From an uncultured Clostridia bacterium (GTDB lineage Bacteria; Bacillota; Clostridia; Christensenellales; UBA1242): 64,000 nucleotides of DNA. Below are positions 1 to 6,985 of this stretch, one piece after another. Each line of letters starts with the position of its first letter. Position 1 is the first letter of the stretch. The stretch spans positions 37,271 through 101,270 of the forward strand of contig CALWRJ010000013.1 of NCBI GenBank assembly GCA_944383915.1, written 5' to 3'. The notes under the pieces were generated by a model that saw only the letters and a program-made list of their open reading frames with translations, was not told where the DNA came from and did no database searches. Both the position numbers and the translations under genes were made by a program.

Positions 1-186
1 ACACCAACAGATACCGCTCGCGAACTTTTAGTTAAAGATGGCATTTTGGCACAAAAACCTTATGTTGCACCTCGTCCAAAGAAAATGCCACCAGCACCAA
101 AAGCAAAAGCGGAAAATGCAGATGCATCTACTGAAAACGCAGAAGGTGAAGCAAGCGCAGAAACAAGCACAGAAGCAAGTGCATAA
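1..186 (+). CDS. rpsP: 30S ribosomal protein S16, C-terminal part
   Basis: The window opens inside this gene; frame 1 is open to TAA at 184-186. The visible part contains PTDTARELLVKDGIL, which matches the conserved C-terminal segment of S16, a protein of the 30S subunit. The last 30 or so residues are a low-complexity Ala/Glu/Ser/Thr tail that is not part of the S16 core. The order rpsP-rimM-trmD downstream is the usual Firmicutes arrangement and supports the call. The N-terminus lies outside the window. Confidence 0.9.
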   Translation, partial: TPTDTARELLVKDGILAQKPYVAPRPKKMPPAPKAKAENADASTENAEGEASAETSTEASA

Positions 187-251
187 TTTTAGCCTAAAAG
201 ATGGACTTTTTATCTAATTTTTGATAAAATTGTTTTAGGCTCAAATATATT

Positions 252-277
252 CGAGAGCCGAACGCTCTCGTTTTTTG
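252..277 (+). terminator. Intrinsic terminator between rpsP and rimM
   Basis: CGAGAGC (252-258) pairs perfectly with GCTCTCG (264-270) around a 5-base loop, followed by six T. A second imperfect structure lies just upstream, where AGCCTAAAA (191-199) can pair with TTTTAGGCT (233-241). The T tract ends two bases before the rimM Shine-Dalgarno TAGGAGAAGG, so the hairpin may attenuate rimM-trmD relative to rpsP. Confidence 0.8.
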
Positions 278-289
278 TAGGAGAAGGTA

Positions 290-793
290 ATGAAAGTAAC
301 ACTTGGTAAAATTCTAAAACCGCAGGGAATAAAAGGAGAAGTAAAGGTTTTGCCTTTGTCAAATCCCGATTTTTTTAAAAAAATTTCGCTTGTAACGATA
401 AATAACAAAGAAGCGAGTATCGAAAGCGCAAGCGTTCGTGACGGCTTTGTGTATATCAAATTTGATTGCATTAACGATAGAAATACAGCCGAGAGTTATC
501 GAGATGCCGAGATTTGCGCGGAAAAAGATGCTTTGCCTGATTTGGAAAACGGTCAATTTTATTATGACGATTTAATTGGCTGTCAAGTATATTATCCAAA
601 TGGCGAACTAATCGGCGAAATTATAGACATTCAAAATTATGGCAATGCTGATATTTTTGAAATTCACAAAGGTTTTAGCAATATTTTGTGCCCGTATATA
701 GACGGAGTGTTTACAGAAATCGATACAAAGAAAAAACGCATTGTTGTAGACGAAAAGCGCTACCGTGAGGTTACAGAATATGATGAAAATTGA
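290..793 (+). CDS. rimM: Ribosome maturation factor RimM
   Basis: 167 residues, the usual size. RimM binds S19 and assists maturation of the 30S head domain. The N-terminus carries the typical LGKILKPQGIKGEVKV segment and the C-terminal half has a PRC-barrel-like pattern (DLIGCQVYYPNGELIGEIID). ATG at 290 follows TAGGAGAAGG at good spacing. The 3' end overlaps trmD by about 14 bases, implying translational coupling. Neighbours rpsP and trmD confirm the identity. Confidence 0.93.
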   Translation: MKVTLGKILKPQGIKGEVKVLPLSNPDFFKKISLVTINNKEASIESASVRDGFVYIKFDCINDRNTAESYRDAEICAEKDALPDLENGQFYYDDLIGCQVYYPNGELIGEIIDIQNYGNADIFEIHKGFSNILCPYIDGVFTEIDTKKKRIVVDEKRYREVTEYDEN

Positions 794-1454
794 TATTTTG
801 ACACTTTTTCCAGATAGTTTTGCGCCAATATTTCAAAGTATTCTTGGGCGTGCTTGCAAGTCTGGTGCGCTCGAAATTAATATTTTAAATATCCGCGACT
901 TTTCAACAGATAAGCACAAAAAATGCGATGACGAGATTTTTGGGGGCGGAAATGGTATGCTTATGACACCGCAACCACTTTTTGACGCAATAGAAAGTGT
1001 TTTAGATGACGATGCGTATGTTATTTATCTTTCTCCAAAAGGACAAACATTTTCACAAAAAAAAGCAAAAGAACTAGCAACTTACAAACACTTAATTTTA
1101 ATTTGCGGGCATTATGAAGGTATTGACCAGCGCGTAATTGATAAATTTGTAAATTTAGAATTAAGCATCGGCGATTATGTCTTGACTGGTGGGGAACTGC
1201 CTGCTATGGTTGTGGTTGATACAGTTGCAAGGTTAGTACCTAATGTTTTAGGAAATGAAAATTCCGCCGTTGATGACACTTTCGAAAATGACTTACTTGA
1301 ATATCCACAATATACGCGCCCAGCAGATTTTAGGGGGATGAAAGTGCCGGAAGTGTTATTGAGCGGAAATCATCAAGAAATAAAAAAATGGCGCAAAGCG
1401 CAAAGCGAAGCACTCACAAAAAAACGCCGACCAGATTTAATTAAAAAGGAGTAA
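780..1454 (+). CDS. trmD: tRNA (guanine-N1)-methyltransferase TrmD
   Basis: SPOUT-class enzyme that methylates G37 of tRNA with SAM, helping reading-frame maintenance. Visible signatures are KIDILTLFPDSF at the N-terminus, CDDEIFGGGNGM, ICGHYEGIDQRV and the knot segment SIGDYVLTGGELPAMV. About 224 residues, normal for the family. A GTG at 765 would also open the frame, but the GAGG at 767-770 lies about nine bases upstream of the ATG at 780 (ATG repeated at 783), so I place the start there, inside the end of rimM. Confidence 0.93.
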   Translation: MMKIDILTLFPDSFAPIFQSILGRACKSGALEINILNIRDFSTDKHKKCDDEIFGGGNGMLMTPQPLFDAIESVLDDDAYVIYLSPKGQTFSQKKAKELATYKHLILICGHYEGIDQRVIDKFVNLELSIGDYVLTGGELPAMVVVDTVARLVPNVLGNENSAVDDTFENDLLEYPQYTRPADFRGMKVPEVLLSGNHQEIKKWRKAQSEALTKKRRPDLIKKE

Positions 1455-1457
1455 ATT

Positions 1458-2324
1458 ATGTTTATAGAAAAATATGGTTCAAGTTTTGGTCAGTTACTAA
1501 ACGATTTATTTTTAGATAACAAAATAGGTAAGTACGATTATTTTAAAGTATATGTAGTAGAAGAGTACAAATCATTTAGAAATGGAAAAACATATTATGA
1601 ATTACAACTTATACCAAAAAAAGAAAGTACTGAAACAGTAGCAAGGAAGGATGTTAGGCGTGCCTTTATTAATGATTTCGAAGTTGAGCCCAAATTGCCA
1701 AGTTCAAAGACGCGCAGTACCGATTTTAATGAGCAAGATATTGAAATCGCAAATAGAAATTATTTAAAAGTAATGTTGCTTTTAAATTATAACGAGCGCG
1801 ATATTTATGCCGAAAACTACATTCGCTACCAAATTTTTAAAAATCAAAATAGATTAAAGGGCTTAACTACCGATGAGCGCAAAAAAGAAGTGGCAAAAAT
1901 AAAAAAAGAAGCCAAGTCAAAGTTGGAAACGTCTTTGAGTGATTTAGGAAAAGAAGTACTCCTTACTTCGTATTTTGGACATAGATGCGATATTAATATT
2001 CCAATAGAAGACAACATTATCTATAAAGCGGTAGAGGACAAAGTCGGGGATGTTCTTAAATATTATGGGTCGAGTAGATATAATCTTGATAAAAAAATCG
2101 AAATTATTAAAAAAGAGCGCATTCTAACCCCATGGAGTAATGGCGCTTCCGAAATGTTTGATAGGTCTAAAATAATATATGATAGAATCGAAAAAGGTTG
2201 TGAAATCTCAGGGCAAAACCTACAAGCAATTTTAGATGATGTTATAAAATCTGATGTTATAAAAATTACACCAAAAAAGCGTACTGTAAACAAGCCAAGA
2301 AAAATTGCAGAGCGCACAGACTAG
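1458..2324 (+). CDS. Conserved-context protein of unknown function (288 aa)
   Basis: Not recognised. ATG at 1458 follows AAAAAGGAG at good spacing, three bases after the trmD stop, and the stop is eight bases before rbgA, so it belongs to the trmD-rbgA operon. The protein is charged and Lys-rich, without signal peptide or membrane segment. Residues about 130-155 form a strongly charged probable coiled coil (DERKKEVAKIKKEAKSKLE). The C-terminus is basic (TPKKRTVNKPRKIAERTD), which could suit nucleic-acid or ribosome contact, but that is only a guess from charge. Confidence 0.8.
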   Translation: MFIEKYGSSFGQLLNDLFLDNKIGKYDYFKVYVVEEYKSFRNGKTYYELQLIPKKESTETVARKDVRRAFINDFEVEPKLPSSKTRSTDFNEQDIEIANRNYLKVMLLLNYNERDIYAENYIRYQIFKNQNRLKGLTTDERKKEVAKIKKEAKSKLETSLSDLGKEVLLTSYFGHRCDINIPIEDNIIYKAVEDKVGDVLKYYGSSRYNLDKKIEIIKKERILTPWSNGASEMFDRSKIIYDRIEKGCEISGQNLQAILDDVIKSDVIKITPKKRTVNKPRKIAERTD

Positions 2325-2332
2325 GAGATAAA

Positions 2333-3181
2333 ATGAAAATTCAGTGGTTTCCAGGGCATATGACAAAAGCCCTTCGCGAAATGGAGCAAAATATCCGCCT
2401 TGTAGACCTAGTTATTTATGTTTTAGATGCTCGCGCGCCTTTTAGTTGTCTAAATCCCGTCTTTACCGAAGTAATAGGGGACAAGCCTATTATTTATGTA
2501 CTAAATAAGACCGACCTTGCAGATAAAGACGAAACTAAAAAATGGATGCAGTATTTTACAAGCAAAAATTCACTTTCCGTTCCGCTCGTTTCTACAATGA
2601 CAAACGCAAGTAAAGCAGTGGTAAGCGCTATGGAAAAATTGCTTGCGCCTAAATTAGAGCGTAACCTCCAAAAAGGCATAACAATGCCGTTGCGCGCAAT
2701 GGTTATTGGCGTTCCAAATTGCGGAAAAAGCACCTTGATAAATAATCTATGTGGCAAATACAAGGCAATTACGGGTGATAGGCCAAGCGTTACGCGTGCG
2801 ACTCAATGGGTAAAAATTGCAGGAAATATCGAAGTTTTAGACACCCCAGGCACTCTTTGGCCCGCGTTCGATAATGACGAAATCGCACACAACCTAGCAT
2901 ATATTAATGCAATAAAAGACGATGTTGTTGATGTCGCCGAGTTATCCCTAGATTTTATCGCAAAAATGCTTGAAATCAACAAACCAGCATTTTTAGAAAG
3001 ATATAATTTAGAGTTTGATGCCGAACTTCGCCCTGTCGATTATCTAACCCAAATTTGCGAAAATAGGAAGTTTTTTATAAAGGGTGGCGAATTAGATTAC
3101 GAGCGCGGGGCTAGGGCAGTGCTAGACGATTTTAGAAAAGGTCGACTAGGCGAAATAACTTTGGATAAGTGCCCAAAATGA
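2333..3181 (+). CDS. rbgA: Ribosome biogenesis GTPase RbgA (YlqF)
   Basis: Circularly permuted GTPase of late 50S assembly. The motifs come in the permuted order: G4 NKTD (residues ~58-61), G1 GVPNCGKST (~128-136), then G3 DTPG (~170-173). The N-terminus IQWFPGHMTKALREM is the family hallmark. 282 residues, full length. AGGAG precedes ATG 2333. The stop overlaps the next start (ATGA), so yraN is probably translationally coupled. Confidence 0.95.
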   Translation: MKIQWFPGHMTKALREMEQNIRLVDLVIYVLDARAPFSCLNPVFTEVIGDKPIIYVLNKTDLADKDETKKWMQYFTSKNSLSVPLVSTMTNASKAVVSAMEKLLAPKLERNLQKGITMPLRAMVIGVPNCGKSTLINNLCGKYKAITGDRPSVTRATQWVKIAGNIEVLDTPGTLWPAFDNDEIAHNLAYINAIKDDVVDVAELSLDFIAKMLEINKPAFLERYNLEFDAELRPVDYLTQICENRKFFIKGGELDYERGARAVLDDFRKGRLGEITLDKCPK

Positions 3182-3522
3182 GAAAAAACCCGCATATTCT
3201 AGGCGAAAAAGGCGAGATAGAGGCTCTAAAATATTTAAAAAAGCATAAATATAAAATTTTAGAGAAAAACTATACTTGTCCTATCGGCGAAGTCGATATA
3301 ATCGCTATGCACAATAAAATGCTAGTCTTTATCGAAGTAAAAACTCGCGCTTCGTTAAAATTTGGACGCCCTAGCGAAGCAGTAGACGAGCGAAAACAAA
3401 TGAAACTAAAAAATTTAGCTCTATTCTATCAAAGAGTAAAAAAGAAACACGATATCCCTGTTCGATTCGATGTTGTCGAAGTGTTAGATGACGAAATTAA
3501 TCTAATAGTAGGAGCGTTTTAA
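3178..3522 (+). CDS. yraN: UPF0102 / YraN family endonuclease-like protein
   Basis: About 114 residues. The sequence GEKGEIEALKYLKKHKYKIL, then GEVDIIA and FIEVKTR, is the PD-(D/E)XK-like core of the YraN family, whose members are predicted nucleases or resolvase-like proteins of unsettled function. ATG at 3178 overlaps the rbgA stop as ATGA; an alternative ATG lies nine bases upstream at 3169. The order rbgA-(rnhB)-yraN is common in Firmicutes; rnhB is absent here. Confidence 0.9.
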   Translation: MRKNPHILGEKGEIEALKYLKKHKYKILEKNYTCPIGEVDIIAMHNKMLVFIEVKTRASLKFGRPSEAVDERKQMKLKNLALFYQRVKKKHDIPVRFDVVEVLDDEINLIVGAF

Positions 3523-3855
3523 GGCGCTACGCTAAACGCTTCGCTTCAATTTTGAATTGTGAATTTTGAATTTTGAATTAAGGCTAAAATAACTAATAAT
3601 TAGCAATTAGCAGTTAGCAGTTATGGTTGGGTATATTCAAAGAGCATTACACTCGCCGAAGGCGTAATGAGCCTGCGGGGGCTCTATCCCCGCCGCACCG
3701 CGCGTAGCGGAAAAAGTTAATGCGAAGCATTTTGTTTTTTGTGCTTTAATGTTTTCACGAAGTGGAAATTTTAAAGCCTAAAAAGTAACAAAATAAAAAA
3801 TTGAAAATTTGAGCATTTGCGAGTAAAATTATTTAAAAAACTTATCACTTTTGTA
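3523..3855. repeat. Intergenic region with short repeats and GNA-loop mini-hairpins
   Basis: No coding frame was found. The first part has stuttering GAATT/GAATTTT units (about 3549-3582), followed by AATTAGC/AGTTAGC units (about 3598-3622). From 3640 to 3780 there are several tiny palindromes with three-base GNA loops: CGCC-GAA-GGCG, CGC-GTA-GCG, TGC-GAA-GCA and CAC-GAA-GTG. The GC-rich patch near 3675-3712 stands out from the AT-rich surroundings. The AATTAGC units reappear in opposite orientation at 33.4 kb. Confidence 0.6.
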
Positions 3856-3884
3856 TTGCATTTCATAAAAATTTATGGTATCAT
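3856..3884 (+). promoter_or_regulatory. Probable rplS promoter
   Basis: TTGCAT (3856-3861) and TATCAT (3879-3884) are separated by 17 bases, in front of the rplS leader. Both boxes deviate from consensus by one or two bases. Confidence 0.55.
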
Positions 3885-3890
3885 ACTACT

Positions 3891-3971
3891 ATGACTTCGG
3901 GCGGTCCGCTGTGAAACGGAGTAAATATTCACAAGAACACTCGATTAATCTTGTTAAGGAGGTATTAAGTC
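3891..3971 (+). ncRNA. rplS (L19) leader, probable autoregulatory RNA
   Basis: The untranslated leader has two compact helices. The first is the CGGTCCGCTGTGAAACGG segment. The second is CAAGA...TCTTG around ACACTCGATTAA, just before the AAGGAGG of rplS. Position and overall form fit the L19 ribosomal-protein leader family known from Firmicutes, in which L19 represses its own synthesis. Assignment to that family is from memory; a covariance-model search would settle it. Confidence 0.55.
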
Positions 3972-4313
3972 ATGAACATTATTGCAACTTTGGAAAAAGA
4001 AGGCCTTAAAGAAAATGTTAGCGACTTCAACATCGGTGACACCGTTAGAGTGTATGTAAAAGTTGTTGAAGGCGACAAAGAGCGTTTACAGGCTTATGAA
4101 GGTGTAGTAATCGCGCGTAAAAACGGAAGTATTCGCGAGACATTTACTGTTCGCCGTATCAGTTTCGGTGTCGGCGTTGAAAGAACATTCCCTGTACACT
4201 CTCCGCGTATCGACCGCGTAGAAGTGGTTCGCAAAGGTAAAGTTCGTAGAGCAAAACTTTACTATGTCCGTAAACTCAGCGGTAAGCGTGCTAAGATTAA
4301 AGAAAACATCTAA
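3972..4313 (+). CDS. rplS: 50S ribosomal protein L19
   Basis: 113 residues. Protein at the 30S-50S interface. Recognisable segments include [51 protein letters not shown] and the basic C-terminus [23 protein letters not shown] 3972 follows AAGGAGG. It is probably monocistronic here, with its own promoter, leader and terminator. Confidence 0.97.
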   Translation: MNIIATLEKEGLKENVSDFNIGDTVRVYVKVVEGDKERLQAYEGVVIARKNGSIRETFTVRRISFGVGVERTFPVHSPRIDRVEVVRKGKVRRAKLYYVRKLSGKRAKIKENI

Positions 4314-4331
4314 TTTTATTAAATATAAATT

Positions 4332-4356
4332 GAGCCATATTTTCGGCTCTTTTTTG
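4332..4356 (+). terminator. rplS terminator
   Basis: GAGCC (4332-4336) pairs with GGCTC (4345-4349), followed by a T-rich run. Confidence 0.8.
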
Positions 4357-4575
4357 TTTTTATAATAGGGCATACAAAATGCTTAACTCTTATTATTTTA
4401 TTTAAAAACAATTTGACCGCAACCATATTTTAAGGGCGAAAAACGCTATCAATTTTAATTAGTAACAAAGTTTATATTGTCCTAATAGTTTTAAAACACA
4501 TAAGGGCATAATTTATCTACTAAATATTGTTTATCGTATTCTTAATTAAAAAAGTATAGAGCGCAACTTCTATAC

Positions 4576-4821
4576 TTATTTTTTTATATTCATTTCAATT
4601 TTTAACTTTTCTCTTTGCTCAATGTTATCAATTTCAAGCACTTCGTCACTGGCAACATCAAACAAAACACAAAGTTTTTGAAAAGCATCAAGGCTAGGTT
4701 CAGCACGCCCGCGCTCCCAATCACTTATAGTGTATATTTTAACATTTAAATAATCAGCAACTTGCTTTTGAGACAAATTCGCTTCTTGTCTTAACCTTTT
4801 TAAATTTTCACCGAATTTCAT
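4576..4821 (-). CDS. XRE-family transcriptional regulator
   Basis: 81 residues, essentially one helix-turn-helix domain: FGENLKRLRQEANLSQKQVADYLNV followed by TISDWERGRAEPSLD and a short C-terminus (KLCVLFDVASDEVLEI). This is the Cro/C1-type DNA-binding fold, with no second domain. A perfect 9-bp inverted repeat TTTTAGTAA-N3-TTACTAAAA lies 38 bases upstream of its start and is the likely operator. The rightward promoter it would control now faces only the back of the next regulator gene, so its target looks lost. Confidence 0.88.
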   Translation of the reverse strand: MKFGENLKRLRQEANLSQKQVADYLNVKIYTISDWERGRAEPSLDAFQKLCVLFDVASDEVLEIDNIEQREKLKIEMNIKK

Positions 4822-4858
4822 ACTCTTATTTTATACTAAAATAAAAATAAAAAAGGCG

Positions 4859-4922
4859 TTTTAGTAAAAATTACTAAAAATAGTAAAATTTACTTGATTT
4901 TTTAAAAATATTTTGTTAAATT
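4859..4922 (+). promoter_or_regulatory. Operator and rightward promoter next to the XRE gene
   Basis: TTTTAGTAA (4859-4867) and TTACTAAAA (4871-4879) form a perfect 9-bp inverted repeat with a 3-base gap; AGTAAAATTTAC repeats the half site. TTGATT (4894-4899) and TAAATT (4917-4922), 17 bases apart, form a plausible rightward promoter. The first ATG codons after it (ATGATGTAG near 4928) stop at once. Confidence 0.5.
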
Positions 4923-4940
4923 AATAATGATGTAGGGGAA

Positions 4941-5150
4941 TTACTCATCACCACCAAATAAATAATCAACCGAAACATCAAAGAATTGCGATAATTTGTA
5001 GATAACTTCAACATTAGGAGCGCGCAAACCTCTTTCCCAAAGCGAAACAGTATCTTGTGTAGTATTAAAATTTTTAGCGAATTCGTCTTGCGTGATATTT
5101 CTTTCTTTTCGCAGTTCTCGAATGCGCTTTCCCATAATTTCAACTATCAT
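4941..5150 (-). CDS. XRE-family transcriptional regulator
   Basis: Single helix-turn-helix protein of about 64-69 residues: MGKRIRELRKERNITQDEFA, then TQDTVSLWERGLRAPNVEVI and the short tail SQFFDVSVDYLFGGDE. Typical of Cro/C1-like repressors. The frame runs further upstream, but the domain begins at MGKRIRE (ATG at 5135); MIVEIMGK at 5150 is equally possible and no strong Shine-Dalgarno decides between them. Inverted repeats of TTGTCGTA type begin about 20 bases upstream and overlap a divergent promoter, as expected for an autoregulated repressor. Confidence 0.88.
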   Translation of the reverse strand: MIVEIMGKRIRELRKERNITQDEFAKNFNTTQDTVSLWERGLRAPNVEVIYKLSQFFDVSVDYLFGGDE

Positions 5151-5171
5151 AATATTATATTTTATGATAAA

Positions 5172-5238
5172 TTGTCGTAAAATACTTGACATACGACAAA
5201 ATGTACGGCTATAATTATAAAAACGACATATAGTCGTT
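5172..5238 (+). promoter_or_regulatory. Operator pair over a consensus rightward promoter
   Basis: TTGTCGTA (5172-5179) and TACGACAA (5192-5199) form a perfect 8-bp inverted repeat spaced by 12 bases. Between and after them lies TTGACA (5186-5191)-18-TATAAT (5210-5215). A second palindrome, AACGAC-N5-GTCGTT (5222-5238), covers the expected transcription start. A repressor bound to either site would block the promoter. The promoter reads into the truncated surface-protein remnant; ATGTAA at 5262 is a start followed directly by a stop. Confidence 0.75.
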
Positions 5239-5278
5239 AAAAAATAGGGGTTTATCGTAAAATGTAATTATATTCTAA

Positions 5279-6064
5279 AAATTTTTACTAAACAAAGAAC
5301 ACAATCAAGTTAACACTAACACAGACGGGAATGGTACTATTTCGGCGACTGCTAATTCGGTACAAAGTGGTGGTAGTGTTACAGTCACCGCAACACCAAA
5401 TGCAAGTTATGAATTTGATTATTTTATAGTAAACAGCGGAAGTCCAATATATGAAAACCCGTACACCGTTGCAAACATCGCCCAAGACACCACAATAACT
5501 GCATATTTTAAATTAAAAGAATATACCATAACAATCACAACAAACGATAGAGTACTAGGCGAAGTTATGTACAACAATACACTCACAAACGCAACTTCTC
5601 CAACAATAACGCTAACTCAAGTACACGGCACTAATATTACAAATATTTTCGCAATACCAAACGCAAATAGTGCTTTTCTATATTGGGAAATTAACAATGG
5701 CACGGTTACCACTAACATTGCAAACCCGCTAACACTCGAAAACATCACCGCAGACACCACAGTTACAGCAATTTTTGCTAGCAATATTTCGGAAAATTTT
5801 TCAGTTGCATCAATAGGTGGTGGTGAAGCAAGAATTAACGGCTACACCGAAGGCGATAGTTATATACATTTAAGTGTATTTTGCTACACAGGATACACCT
5901 TCGCTGGTTGGTATTATGCCGATGCAGATACACCATTTAGCACGGATAAATCAATAGACCTAGACATTTCCACCGCCGAAAGTAAACTTATAATTGCTCG
6001 TTTTGTGCCAACAAATTCAATCGCTAATGGCGAAACAGACACAGGTAATAGTGGAGTACTATAA
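5279..6064 (+). pseudogene. 5'-truncated InlB-like repeat surface protein
   Basis: The frame is open from just after TAA at 5276-5278 but has no start codon until ATG 5567, which lacks a convincing Shine-Dalgarno. The missing part is visible: residues from 5320 on read TNTDGNGTISATANSVQSGG...YENPYTVANIAQDTTITAYF. These closely match the repeat domain of the surface protein at 55.3-55.6 kb. The end, IIARFVPTNS followed by NGETDTGNSGVL, is the family's C-terminal tail. Signal sequence and leucine-rich part are gone. A short product from ATG 5567 (165 residues) cannot be excluded. Confidence 0.75.
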
Positions 6065-6093
6065 TTAAAAAAAATTCACATCACATTAAAAAT

Positions 6094-6120
6094 CTCACTT
6101 CAGACGAAGTGAGTTTTTTT
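6094..6120 (+). terminator. Terminator after the surface-protein remnant
   Basis: CTCACTTC (6094-6101) pairs with GAAGTGAG (6106-6113), followed by seven T. The segment from AATTCACATCACATT onward is closely similar to that after the intact family gene at 33.3 kb. Confidence 0.85.
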
Positions 6121-6155
6121 AGAAATAAAGAATTAAACTGAGTAATACCTAAGTC

Positions 6156-6332
6156 CTAATTTTCCTGTTGTTCGTTAAGTTCGGCAGTTAATATGCGTTG
6201 TTTACATTTTAAATAGCGTTTTAAGTTGCGCGCAAGCCCTTTATTTCGCTTTACCAACAAAATTTGTTCGGCGCGTTCGATATCTTGGAGCATTTTGCTT
6301 ATATTCTGCGCTTTCCTTCTTTCTTTTTTCAT
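6156..6332 (-). CDS. Small basic protein (58 aa)
   Basis: Open frame of 58 residues, MKKERRKAQNISKMLQDIER then EQILLVKRNKGLARNLKRYL, ending ELNEQQEN. It is strongly basic and predicted helical, with no membrane segment and no recognised domain. The start is preceded by a weak GAGTG. It lies divergently from the gene at 6390, with only a short shared promoter region. No function is proposed. Confidence 0.45.
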   Translation of the reverse strand: MKKERRKAQNISKMLQDIERAEQILLVKRNKGLARNLKRYLKCKQRILTAELNEQQEN

Positions 6333-6389
6333 TTAAATCACTCTTTTTAATTAAATTTCATATAAAATTTAGATTGAATGGGGGTAGTT

Positions 6390-6944
6390 ATGTTTTTTAA
6401 TGATGAAAAATTACCTAGTGAAGATAGTATGCGCTTAATGCGTCAAGGTTATGCGCAAAAAGTAAAGACTTTGCAAAACGAAGGGGAAAAAACCGAAATG
6501 CCAAGTACAACACCGCCTACGACACCAACCACAACTAACGAAACCGATGACGAAAGACTTAATTTAATTGCCAGCAATATTGATTGGCAGACTAATACTC
6601 AATTGCTCAACAATTTGCTTTCGCGCACTCAAAATAGGTGTATGCGGTCTTTTATTCGTGGACTTATTCCTTTAAATGAGAGTGATAGGGACGAGATAAA
6701 TTCTTTTTATACGAATAGCCGTGTGCGCCGAAACCCAAGCATTGTTTCAAATATGCCGAGTATGTTTAACCTTGCTTTGCGTGATTATATTCGTAACGAA
6801 AGCGAGTTGCTAGATGGCTTGGTGCAACTTTTGTATAATGAAAATGATGCAAACCGCAAGACTTCTATTTATAATATTATACGGCGTAGGTTAGACGCGC
6901 TAGACACTTTGGCAAGTTTTTTGCAAAATGGATTTTTTGGTTAA
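6390..6944 (+). CDS. Hypothetical protein
   Basis: About 184 residues. An ATG at 6378 is in frame, but GGGGGTAG lies just before ATG 6390, so I prefer that start. Residues ~30-55 are a Thr/Pro/Glu-rich linker (TTPPTTPTTTNETDDE). The rest is polar and helical with paired Arg residues (YNIIRRRLDALDTLASFL). No signal peptide or membrane helix. Not recognised. It is followed at once by the cca promoter. Confidence 0.7.
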   Translation: MFFNDEKLPSEDSMRLMRQGYAQKVKTLQNEGEKTEMPSTTPPTTPTTTNETDDERLNLIASNIDWQTNTQLLNNLLSRTQNRCMRSFIRGLIPLNESDRDEINSFYTNSRVRRNPSIVSNMPSMFNLALRDYIRNESELLDGLVQLLYNENDANRKTSIYNIIRRRLDALDTLASFLQNGFFG

Positions 6945-6950
6945 ATTATT

Positions 6951-6978
6951 TTGTCTTTTTTGTGTAATGTGATATAAT
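6951..6978 (+). promoter_or_regulatory. cca promoter, leaderless arrangement
   Basis: TTGTCT (6951-6956)-16-TATAAT (6973-6978). The cca ATG starts eight bases after the -10 box, so transcription would begin at or next to the start codon, and no Shine-Dalgarno is present. Confidence 0.6.
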
Positions 6979-6985
6979 TAATATT

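Noticed and set aside
3590-3625. Possible CRISPR-like repeat
   Set aside because: Units are only 7-8 bases, contiguous and without spacers.
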